Assembly (NCBI GenBank): GCA_903813345.2 | Contig: CAIIXF020000010.1 | Coordinates: forward strand, 5,945,169 to 6,009,168 | From: Owenia fusiformis | Lineage: Eukaryota; Annelida; Polychaeta; Sabellida; Oweniidae | DNA length: 64,000 nucleotides | Reading direction: 5' to 3' | Part shown: positions 28,801-39,200 of the stretch, piece by piece | Numbering within the stretch: position 1 is the stretch's first letter | Layout: every line of letters begins with the position of its first letter | Position numbers and translations under genes: made by a program | The notes under the pieces: model-generated | What the model was told of the DNA's origin: nothing | Database searches by the model: none | The model's input: only the letters and a program-made list of their open reading frames with translations

Positions 28801-31800
28801 AAATATTTTCGAAACAAATGCGTGATATGTACACATATTTTGTACCAAATGCGTGACATAAACGGCATTCGCGTGCAAAGACCGAACGGAATGCGTTCGC
28901 TTTCTTTTGCCGTTCAGTATTTTACCGTGTCGGTAAAACGATTTTTAAAAATATCAACGAAATTTGGATTTGCGTGATATTTGATCATACACACTAAATT
29001 GATGTGTGATTTCTATTTTCCAGCAAATGCGTGACAATCACGCCTAATGTGTGAGGGTTGACAGGGCAGCACATAAATGCATCAGATCACGTTTGTTGAT
29101 TTACGCTGTACATCACAGAGTGTCGATTAATTATGACAACACTACTGTCACTGCTATCGCAAAAAATCTGACAGCTTTCTTACTGCAGCGGAGATCTTGA
29201 GGTTGAAAAAAGAAGTCAAGCTTAGGCCTAAGCCTTAGGGATCTGAAGTTGAACTTGTGGCCGATTTAGATTGGCACATTTTAGTTATTTTTATATGTGT
29301 TAGGATTGAAAAGTCTATTTTTATAGAGTCTATTTTTACAAAGCTTTCTTTTTTATATAAACCTTTTTATAAATATATATATATACACATAGAGTATTTT
29401 TATCTTTGCCAAATAACCAACTCACTTGGTAACTGTACAGGTACATGTTAAACCAGCTTCCAGACAGCTTGGAATGCCTGTAAAATCTAAGTCAAAAGCT
29501 AAAAAGGCTACCATTCTCAAATCAAAGGAAAAGGACTCCTGTCCATGTAATAAAGATTTAGATAGTATATTTCTGAACTGCTCAAATTGTGAGCAATGGT
29601 GGCATTCTAACTGTCTGGGTCTAGGTAATAGCGAGGAAGACTGCCCGTTACTCAAATTATATGCGCAAGAAGAGACCGTCTTCAACTGCCCTTACTGCAT
29701 ACTCAACAGCATCAATGCTGATATAAAGCTTAAGCCTCAGAACACGGTCTCTCCTTCGGATAAGCAAAACAAACTGGCTATTAATTTGAGTCCACCTAAG
29801 ATTTCTCAAGCTAAACATAGTAGCAAGAGTGCTATAAATAGCACTGTGAGTCAAAATCTACCAAAGAACATTTTAATCATCGACAACTTGAAAAACCCAG
29901 GCCTATTCAAGGATAGTGATAAAATCCAAAAAGAAATATTCAAACATAAATCCCAAGTTAAAATAACCCACACTTATCAGCTTTGCAGAGGAGGAATTGC
30001 AATTCACTACGCTGACCCAGAACAAAAGGAACTCCTCAGCAGGGACTGGCCTGAATCAGCGTTTGGAGGAAGTGGCAAACAACTTGACATACACGACACT
30101 ACCCCCACCTCCCTTTGTATCATAAGGAACGTCCCTACAAGTATAAATCCAGAAGAACTGAAACAAGTAGTTGAGCAACAATCAGGTATAAGTGTATCTA
30201 TAAGAAGATTCAAATACAGGGATACTGGTAAGGGCATGCCTATAGTGGCTGCCACATGTAGTAATCATACTGATCTGTCTATCTTATTCAAAACAAAATT
30301 AACTATTGGTAATAAAATTTTGTTAGTGGAAGCAATCAACACAGCCAAGCACAAAGTAACCCGGTGCTTCCGTTGCCAATTTTACGGGCACGTGGCGAAG
30401 GCTTGCACTAACAAAGCTAAGTGCGAAAACTGTGGTGGTGCACATAAGAATAAGTGTACCAATTCAACTAAGTGTAACAACTGTGGAGAAAACCACAAAG
30501 CTAGCTCCAATAAGTGCATTTATTATATTGATTTAAAGCTCAAAAGGAGCACTAATGTATAGTAACTCCATAACTATAGTGGCTGCTACTCTCTTACTTT
30601 CTCTGCTAGTGACAATGAAAATATTCCAAGCTAACATACGTTCTATCAACACCTCGGCTAAATACATCAAACATATCTCTCCTGAAGCATCTATATTTTG
30701 CATTACAGAAATCTGGCACCCTACAGCTGAATCAATCCAAAGAGTCGGTCTAAAAGACTGGACTTGGATTTCCTCTATCAGACAAGGCAGGGAGGGGGGC
30801 GGGGCAGCCATTATAGCATCATCAGACACAAAGGTGGTAAAAAGAAATGATCTCATGAGAAATGACATAGAGGCAGCTTGGGCAAATGTCTATTGTAAAG
30901 ACCTTGCTTTTCTTCTATGTTCAGTTTATATACCCCCAGGAAACATTGAATCATGGGATAAATTTTCTAGAGTGGCAACCTCTGCTTTACATAGCAAGCT
31001 TCCAGTACTTTTTACAGGGGATTTTAATGGGAGACATCCCTTATGGAATGACTGTTCTATTAACAAATTGGGAAGCACTATTGCAGAGTTTGCCATGATC
31101 CATGACTTACACATTTTCAACAATCATCAGTTCACTAGAAATGAAACTATCATCGATTTAACCATCGGCTCCGGCTCACTGACATCCAAGATCTCGGAGT
31201 GGGCGGTGCGGGATGAGATCTATTTGAAATCAGATCACAAACTTATCTCATTCAGCGTCGGCCAGGCCGGGAAGGAGGAAGTCAGGGAATATTATGATTT
31301 GAAAAATGCAAATTGGGAAAAATTTGTTTCTGAAATGGAAAAACTTTGTCTTAACTGGCAACAAAACGTTATTGCTGCCAATGTTGAAGAAGCTTACACC
31401 TCCCTATGCTCGATAATGCTCAAAGTCATAAACGACATCATACCTAAGAAAAAAGTTTGTTCTAAGAGCAAAGGGTGGTGGAACGACAATTTAAATCAAC
31501 AAGTTAAAGCTCTGAGAAGGGCAAAACGCCGTTATAACAAGCGCAGTGACCCTCATAATTGGGAAACCTATACCAGGCTCGCAGAAGAGTTCGCAGAGAG
31601 TGCACATAAAGCTGAATCTAGCTATTGGGATGATCTCTTCGAAGAGTTTGATCTGGGTAACCCAAATATGATATGGAAAACTGTAATGAAAACTCAAACC
31701 AAAAAGGGTAAGAAAATAGTCCAACCAATTATAGATGGAAATGGTAACATTCATCATACCGATGAGGACATTGCAGAAACTATGGTTAAGCAATATGGCA

Positions 31801-34800
31801 AGCAACATCTGCCAGTACAGCGGTATGATGAATGGTACAACTTTGTTGTGAGAAAGGCCAAAGAATCTGTCCAACTTGAAAAAATCAAAATTAAAAACAC
31901 TAATTACAATCAGACTTGCGAACCTTTTAACAAGGACATAGAATTTGATGAAATAATAGCAGCTATTGAGAAAACACCAGCTAAAACTGCTCCTAGTCCT
32001 AGGGAAAAAATTTTGAGTATTTTTATCAAAAAAGGGGGGATCACACTACATAAATCAATTTGGCTTCTCTCACAGAAATGCTGGGCGGAAGGTCAGCTTC
32101 CCCAGGAATTTAGAATTGATCCAAAGATTATGTTAGGTAAACCTAACAAAAATAACTATAATTCAGACAGATCCTATCGCCCTATAACACTTGAAGCTCA
32201 AGTTGGGAAAATCCTACAAAGGGTAGTCAGCCCAAGGTTATCATGGATAAGCGAGACTACATCCTCTTACTGTGCCTTCCAGGATGCTTACAGGGAACAT
32301 AGATCCTGTTCACAGACTGTGATTAGATTGGTGCAGTCCATCCAGGAGGCGTGGAATAGAGGAGAATATGTCATCGCAGCAGTATTAGATTACGAGAGCT
32401 GTTTTGAACGGGTGTTTAGGGAGGGGCTCATCTACAAACTAGCCCAGAAGGGAATCAATGGACGCCTGTTAGTGTACATCAGTGAATACTTAACTAATAG
32501 GCAATTCTCTATATCTGTCAACAACCACACTACTCCCCTACAGTGGTGGGCATCCCTCAGGGGTCCGTGTTGTCTCCGCTTCTCTGTAATCTCTACACGG
32601 CAGACTCCATGGACAACATAGGGTCGGAGAAGGCTGGCTTTGCAGATGACAACACAATATGGGCATGTGGAGCTGACTTGAAAGAGATAGAGAAACTCAT
32701 CAACACGGACTTGAATCAATTAACCAACAAATGGTGCAAAAGATGGAACATGGAGATCGCCCCTGAAAAAACCGAGGTAATGGTCTTCAGTCCACCTGGT
32801 ATCACTAGCCCCGATATTAACATATTTATCGACGGCCGGAAACTCCAGGTGGTGTCCCACAAGAAGATTCTTGGATGCACCATAGATAACGAACTTAAAT
32901 TTAATCTACATATCGAAAATAAGAAAAAATCTGCATTCGGTGCTCTTGCGGGCATAAATAATTTCACTTCCAGCAAATCGGGCTGTAGCCAAGAGGTATT
33001 CACCATGCTGTACAAAACGTTGGTGATACCGCACTTCGAAACCAGCATTAGTGCTCTGGCTGCAGTTACCGAGAAAGCTGTTTCTGCCTATGCACCAGTC
33101 CAGAGGGCAGCACTACTTAGAGCAACCGGATGCCTCAACTCAACTAGCACTGACTCATTAGAAGTACTGGCTGGTGTACTACCGCTTGATATTTTACTAA
33201 GAAGCAGGCAGGCTCAAGAGGGTGTGAGAATAGCTACCCACACTGAGTCAGACCCCATTGCCAGGGAATTTTTGAGATGGGGTGGGTCATCTCAAACTGA
33301 GAAGACCCCCTCCTGCTTTAATATCATAACAGCCAGACTGAGACTTCATAGATGCCCCACACAACCTAACAATTATATACAGCACTATTACCATCACCAG
33401 GATGTAGACATCTTCCAAACTACGAAGGCAACCATCCATGACGAAGATTTTGCCAACACAAAGTCCACCCAAAGTGTTCGAATAAGCTCAGTGCTTAGTG
33501 AACAGCCGGACGGTAGGACTATAGTCTTCACAGACGGGTCAGCCTATGGGAATCCTGGTCCTTCGGGAGCTGCTGCAGTGGTTTATGTGGGTGGACTTAA
33601 ATCTACACCTATATGTCTTGAGCAACCAGTCTCCCTCATAGGTAACAACTATTATGGGGAAGTGGTAGCAATAAAGATGGCGGTAGAATATCTGACAACC
33701 ATAAAGACTAGCAGCAACATCCTGCTCTTGTCAGACTGCCAACCCGCTATAACAGCATCTTTTATTACTACCAAGTGTAAAAGCATCACAGAGGACATTA
33801 TTGACACAAGGAAAGCCTGCAAACTGCTATCTTTACAGAACAAAACCTTAGAAGTCTACTGGGTCCCAGGTCACCAAGGGACAGAAGGGAATGAAGTTGC
33901 GGATAAAACTGCCAAGAAAGCAGCATTGGCAGCCAAATCTCTCACTGACTGTAAAACATCTAAGTCTGTAGCTTATAATAATATCAAATGTAACGCTTTA
34001 AAGAAATGGCAAAATAGGTATAACAACTCCACCAAGGTGAACTTTGTTCAGGAATTAATTCCTAAGGTTAAATTGAAAAGTCCAATTGTAAAGACAGGAA
34101 CTAGGTATTATAGAAATATATGTAACCAAATTATTTCTGGGCACACCCGTTTACATGGCCATTACCATAGAATTAACCCCGATATTTTATCTCCCAACTG
34201 TGACCACTGTAACATACCAGAGACAGTTGAACATTACATCTTTGCTTGCTCTAAGTTCCAGGAAGAGAGGGAGATTCTATTGGCCAAAGTGCAACAGATA
34301 CTACTAGGAGCTAAATACAATCCAGCTCTGGACCTACAAACAATCACAGGATTCAACACAAGCCTGGACCATAAGTTAAATAAAGAAATTATGAAATGCC
34401 TGCAGGCATTTATACAGAAATCCAAGAGATTTTAATAACTTATTTTTAACTTGAGTGAGATAGTGACTCTATTTTAACATCTCATTTTAATGGAAAAACA
34501 CTTGCATTTTAGACTACGTTAGATAACAAGTTTTAGCGCTCTCTCTCCCAACAGAAGTAAAATAAGCACAAGTGAAAAGTACAAGTGATATTTTTAGTAC
34601 ATGAGTTTTAAAAACAGCAACAAGTGATCAAAGGCAGCATAATAATGTCAAAGTGATCCCGGAACACCTTATAAGGAACACTGAAAAGGACTAAGAACTT
34701 AGAAGAAGATGAACTTGAAAAAATCATGAAAATCAGGTGGATTCTTACTCCTGGCTAGAACTGATAGAATCAACTTGATTTAAAGTCTATACCTTTCTCT

Positions 34801-34839
34801 GTGATCCTGAGTCACCCTAGAATCTTCCATCTTCGACAT
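22884..34839 (-). CDS. Unrecognised 502-aa acidic protein, 11 coding exons
   Basis: Exons from 5' to 3': 34839-34793, 28562-28392, 28091-27984, 27750-27435, 26387-26265, 25978-25932, 25525-25315, 25039-24896, 23836-23716, 23426-23314, 22991-22884. All have GT-AG borders and agreeing phases (1509 nt). The N-terminal 100 residues are basic (SLARIRKHLGLED, KLGKLPKYEYRRSPTPP). An acidic patch follows (SDEDSWGEESSDED), then a Pro/Met-rich segment (MMFPMPMMFIPP) and a Lys-rich one. The C-terminal half is acidic and helical with many short Leu/Ile/Asp/Glu helices (DQFLLDFLDEEIPDLLIQVI, EEILNSFLEEELNEL), ending DTNLILI. I see no catalytic motif, signal peptide or membrane segment and cannot name it. 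Intron 1 (6.2 kb) contains a non-LTR retrotransposon in the opposite orientation. An alternative first exon may lie at 35921-35910. Confidence 0.85.
23836..24610 (-). repeat. 110-bp array that multiplies the acceptor and 5' half of exon 9
   Basis: The real exon 9 begins at 23836 after ATGTATTTTAG. The last ~40 bp of the intron plus the first ~70 bp of the exon recur seven more times upstream, with acceptors ending at 23948, 24058, 24168, 24278, 24388, 24498 and 24608 (exactly 110 bp apart). Copies stop before the donor, so only the exon-9 copy nearest the 3' end has a GTATGT donor. In each extra copy the exon frame reads into TGA directly after the codons for NVAQ. Confidence 0.95.
24638..24719. 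repeat. Short hairpin next to the 110-bp array
   Basis: AAACTGCAACCAG on the left is mirrored by CTGGCTGCAGTTT on the right, about 55 bp apart, in the intron between exons 8 and 9 of the minus-strand gene. Confidence 0.5.
29474..30562 (+). CDS. LINE ORF1: gag-like nucleic-acid-binding protein
   Basis: 362 aa from the first in-frame ATG (MPVKSKSKAKKATILKSKEK); the frame is open a little further upstream but without an ATG. Residues ~21-75 form a PHD-like finger (CPC...CSNCEQWWHSNC...FNCPYC). A central region (~210-290) resembles an RRM-type fold (LCIIRNVPTSINPEELKQVV). Three C-terminal zinc knuckles follow: CFRCQFYGHVAKAC (CX2CX4HX4C), CENCGGAHKNKC and CNNCGENHKASSNKC. Such proteins bind the element RNA to form the retrotransposition particle. 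The stop codon overlaps the ORF2 start (ATGTATAG), suggesting coupled termination and reinitiation. Confidence 0.88.
   Translation: MPVKSKSKAKKATILKSKEKDSCPCNKDLDSIFLNCSNCEQWWHSNCLGLGNSEEDCPLLKLYAQEETVFNCPYCILNSINADIKLKPQNTVSPSDKQNKLAINLSPPKISQAKHSSKSAINSTVSQNLPKNILIIDNLKNPGLFKDSDKIQKEIFKHKSQVKITHTYQLCRGGIAIHYADPEQKELLSRDWPESAFGGSGKQLDIHDTTPTSLCIIRNVPTSINPEELKQVVEQQSGISVSIRRFKYRDTGKGMPIVAATCSNHTDLSILFKTKLTIGNKILLVEAINTAKHKVTRCFRCQFYGHVAKACTNKAKCENCGGAHKNKCTNSTKCNNCGENHKASSNKCIYYIDLKLKRSTNV
30555..34435 (+). pseudogene. LINE ORF2: endonuclease, reverse transcriptase and RNase H, one frameshift
   Basis: The first frame (30555-32621) encodes an APE-like endonuclease (FQANIRSIN, CITEIW, GDFNGRHPLWND, SDHKLISF) and the N-terminal half of the reverse transcriptase (SYRPITLEAQVGKILQR; motif A around AAVLDYESCFERV). 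The second frame (open from about 32543 to 34435) carries GIPQGSVLSPLLCN, the catalytic FADD, then RNase H (FTDGSAYGNPGPSGAA with the first Asp, then Glu in YYGEVVAIK, Asp in LLLSDCQP, and HQGTEGNEVAD), and a Cys/His-containing tail (CDHC...HYIFAC). Downstream reading moves from frame 0 to frame 2 near 32540, which fits loss of one base. Catalytic residues are otherwise kept. An internal ATG at 30615 (MKIFQANIRS) is an alternative start. Confidence 0.85.
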
Positions 34840-36210
34840 ATTAGCCACATAATGGAAGAAAAGTATGTAAATGTCTAAATATTCTAAAAAAACAAAAATT
34901 TGAAATATTTTAGTGACTGCCTTATTGTAATCACTAATTATGCCACACAAAACAAAACAGTTGGAGATATCAAGCCTTTTTAAATAGCAATATCTCTATA
35001 ATGAGCCTTTAAAAGTCACGAGTCAAATAGCACTTTTAACTAAAACAAACTAGGCCTAACCATTTTATATGTAGTTGCTAAATGCTATTAGACTAAAAAA
35101 TTGCCATAATATTTGGTGATATAAATAATTCAATCACCTGACGTTAACACAAGTATTGATGACGTAGTTAACGTCGCCACAACAAGTTGAGGTCATTAAG
35201 TGCAGAAAGTTAGCCATTTTGCAGGTCGAAATTGGCAAAGTTATAAACAGGCCCTTTTCTATTGAAATAAAGGTCCAATTCATGTTGATTATTGCTATAA
35301 TTTTGTGATGTGACTAGAACATAAAAATACTTGAAATGTGTCCCAGAATAAGATACTGATGAGTGTGCATTCAGTGTAAAATTACAGCATTCAAAATTCT
35401 GGTGAGTAACTTTTCAAGTTTTTGTTTTCATTTTCAAAATTCTAGGCTATAGACCTATGTAGGCCTAGGAATAGTATAGTGGACTGTTGGTTTTTTGAGC
35501 AATAGTGAGAGAATGTACAACAATGAACAAATGGGGGAAATGTTGTGTGCAAATACTCACGATCAAGTTATCACTATCAGGATTGTTTCTTCATCAATTG
35601 TTCGGACGGTCGCTGACTCGACCATTCAATTTCGTGAAGATTCAAAATATATCATGTGACTAATAAATTAGAAAAGTTAAAATAAATTGCACTGAATTAC
35701 TCCAGCGGTATACGAAATGAGTCAAATGACCTGTGCGCCTCCCAGGTGCGCCTAGAATATAGTATCCTTGCTCTTAAGGCGCAGAAGACTATGGTCTTGT
35801 TGATTGTTCAGTGATTACGTCTCTTTATGTTTGGGACAGATTTTTATCAATATTTGTTCAAGCTTCTCTATAAATCTTGGCAAGGGAGATGTTACATTTA
35901 CTTACTCACTTCGAGAGCCATGTTAGATTTTGAAACTTATGTTATATCAAAATCCACATAGCTTTCGCAGGAAGTAAACATTTACAATATTGATCATAGT
36001 AATATTCATTGATTACATGTACATTGTATACATGTACATGTACATACATGTATTATCTTATATCAATAACAAGACTTTTGACAGGGTTGGTGCATAGACA
36101 TAGACAACAGTGAGTGTAATTATTTGTGACTTTTTTTAGACTTTTGTAATTTGTTATACAGTAGTTGACTGTATACAATTTTAATGCAAATGAATAATAT
36201 TGTAGAGAAA
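34840..36210. promoter_or_regulatory. Divergent promoter region
   Basis: It separates the start of the minus-strand 502-aa gene (34839) from the start of the coiled-coil gene (36211). It contains CRE-like TGACGT and TTAACGTC motifs at about 35145-35200 and a CATGTACATGTACATACATG tract near 36030. A possible minus-strand coding first exon (35921-35910, MALE then GTGAGT) would narrow the shared promoter to about 290 bp. An acceptor-like TATTGTAG just before 36205 suggests that the plus-strand gene has an upstream 5' UTR exon. No TATA box was convincing. Confidence 0.45.
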
Positions 36211-39200
36211 ATGGCGACAGTAGAAAAGATACGGAGGAAGAAAAAGAAGAATCAAATAGAGGAAAAGTCGCAGCAAGAGGACACAGGTACTTTTACCAGT
36301 TACCTACAAGCATATACATGTACTACATTTAGTACCTATACATGTAGTATATAACAGACTATACCCTATGATTTACTATCAATACAAATACTTGACCAAA
36401 GTCATGAATCAAAAAGCCTCAATATATAGAATTAAACTTCGCACAAAATAATCTAGAAGGATTGTTTCAGCCTCTAATATAACTTGAGTTTAATGATGCA
36501 TAATGGTTAATTCATTATGTAACTACTTGTGTGGTGGGCATTTGGTGGTTGGCATCTGTAACAAATGGCAGGCTGTGACATTTTGCTTTAAATGCCTTAT
36601 TTACAATAACATACATGTACTTGCATCCATCATTGACTTTGCATAGTGTGTCTATACACTTTCATAGTTAATGCTGTTTCATCCAGATTATCCCGAGACA
36701 CAGACCACTGCATTGTCCTTGATGAGTGGTGATGATGGAGATGTTCCCGCCAGACCCTCAAGTAGGTCGAGTATGATCTCCGTCAAGGAAGCTGCAAAAA
36801 CAGATAAATCTGACAATGTTGAGGTGTGTACCACAGTACCTTATGTTATGTTTCTTAAATCGTAGTGTTGTTTTTTAGTTACCAAAGAAAATTAAGGCTG
36901 ACAGTGACAGTCTTTCTCATCAAATTGTGAGGATTAAATATTGAATTCACCTTTTTATTTCCAAAACTTAGTTAACTAACAAATAAAAAATAACCATTTG
37001 GCCTTTTATTTAGAGAAACATTACTTACTGGGTAAATCATTTTTTTGTGCAAGACAGTATTATTACTGCTACATATTTTCATGTGTCTATATAGATAAAT
37101 TATATTTTACAGAATAATGACAACAAATCCCCTGATGAGCCGCCTAGACCACCCAGTGCACAGGGAAGGCCTCCTAGTGCACAGGGAAGGCCTTCGAGTG
37201 CACAGGGAAGGCCACCCAGCGCAGCTTCCAATGAACAAAGGCCAAAAAGTGGTACCCAACATTCCACTAGTGCAATGGAGAGACCCCCGAGTGCATCTCC
37301 TAATAGACCCCCAAGTGCAACACCAAACAGACCCCTCAGTGCTGCAGGACAGCCACCCCTACCAAGGCCAACAAGTAGAACTAGTCTACACCAGGAACCC
37401 AGGTCTGCCAGTAGGACTAGTCTCCATCCAGAGGACCAACCAGAGAGACCAAAAAGTGCAACAGGACGCAAATCTCCAATGGCATCCAATAAAGTTGACA
37501 TGGATCCAAATGGTTCAACCACCGGCAGTCAGGTGTCCCTGAAGTCTGTAGTGAAAGGTAAGTTACATGCATGATGCTTATATGCCAACATATATACAAA
37601 CATCACCTAAAAGAAATGAATGATAATTGTATATATGAGAAGTGACATAACAATATAGAATTGCATATTGAATGAAATAGATCATCAGAATACATCTACA
37701 ATTGGAACCTAAAATTTCAATTTGCTTGTTTCCAATTTGCAAAGTAATAATTCCCATTTGCTGTTTTAAACAAAACGAGCTTTCCTTTTCTATTTAATTA
37801 ACATTCGCAGAAGTGTTTTAAACAAACCCACCATTTCAAAGTTTAAATCATAGATTGTGATTGGTCAGATTATATCACATGAACATCTGATAAATTATTT
37901 GTCACACTCGCCACCTTGTAAACACGCTATATAATTGTCAAATTTCAGAGGCCTGGGCATCACCAGGCCATGTGGCATCAACTAGCGAGAAACCAAAGTC
38001 ACCAGCAACTAGTCTAATCAACGTCAGTGAAGCCAACCCAGACAACACAATTGTTTCCTACAGGGACAATGAAGGTGATACATTGCTTTATTGATTCATT
38101 GTATTGTTGATACATTGCTTTATGCACATGTATACATTGCTTCATTGTATGAAATAAAACATAGTACATGATAAAGTTAAAACAAATTAAAATTATTTTT
38201 GAAAAATGTTCTTATATTTTTTAATTGCACTTAAATGATTGATTAATTAGGATATCTAAATTTAAGGATTAACACCCCCTAAGGATAAATAGGTCAAATT
38301 GAAACACAGAACATGAATTATGAGTTATATATTCATTTAATATGATTTAAGATGCCAAAAGTATTATGTCACAACAGACGATCATGTCACCACCTGAGTT
38401 GACGGACCAGAAGGCTTACATCCCATACATTTATGCACGTGACTCGATTGCCAAGATCATGAGTGACATGAAAAATATGAAATTTCGTCACATCACAATT
38501 ATCAATGAGATTGAGATGCACTATAGGAGTATCGAAGAAGAGACACAGGTTGGTTACTTAGAATTATCTCCTTATTTGGAGCACTTTATATGTATGTGGT
38601 ACAGTAACACCTGCAAAGTAGAGCACCTCTGTAAGTGGGACACCTCCATAAGTGGAACACGACAAAGTCCTGTTATCCATTAATTGAATTTCTGTAAGTG
38701 GAACATTTTCTAGGTGGAACACCATTTTGAGGTACTTAAGGTGTTCCTTAACACAGGCTTCACTCTATTTTACAGTTATTACCCCATGTGCATTCTCAAG
38801 ACCTGGATTAAGTTGCACAATTTGTAAAATGCCTGTAGTAATAATTCTATGGTCAATTATTTTGATTTAATAGTACAGTAAAACCAGGTGAAAGTAGAAC
38901 ACCTAATAGTGTTCCTTGTTGAAGGTGTTTAGCCTACAGATATTCATTTATATTGATGTAATGACTTGGAAGAGTGTTCCACTTAAATGGAGGTGTTCCT
39001 CCACTAAGAATCCACATACAGAGCTGTTCAACTTTAGAAATTTTACTGTACACTGTACTTGTATTTTTCCAGTTTTAGTGAAAAGGTGTTTCTCATACTG
39101 TGTTATAAATTCCCAGATTTCACAGTCTTAATGAAATTTAGCTAATCCAATTGAAGGACAGTGCTGTCATGCTTGTTTGGTTTTCCTTGTAGGGCCAGTT

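Larger units (their letters stand above)
29426..34440 (+). mobile_element. Non-LTR retrotransposon of the I/Jockey type (LINE with RNase H)
   Basis: Two consecutive ORFs: ORF1 with a PHD-like finger and zinc knuckles, and ORF2 with endonuclease, reverse transcriptase and RNase H. This order and the RNase H domain place it with the I-superfamily of LINEs; the exact clade is not resolvable by eye. The given borders are those of the coding part. The 5' UTR may start further upstream (a TCTATTTTTATAGAGTCTATTTTTA tract lies just before), and the 3' end lies somewhere between 34440 and 34790, since exon 1 of the host gene begins there. It sits in intron 1 of the minus-strand gene, antisense to it. 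The copy is nearly intact, which suggests recent insertion. Confidence 0.9.

Noticed and set aside
32500-32660. Programmed frameshift in LINE ORF2
   Set aside because: The frame change falls inside the RT domain, between conserved motifs, without an obvious slippery heptamer; a one-base loss is simpler.
37100-37542. Two alternative long frames over exon 3 of the coiled-coil gene
   Set aside because: They arise because the GRPPSAQ-type repeat has a period divisible by three, so all frames stay open; the spliced frame agrees with both neighbours.
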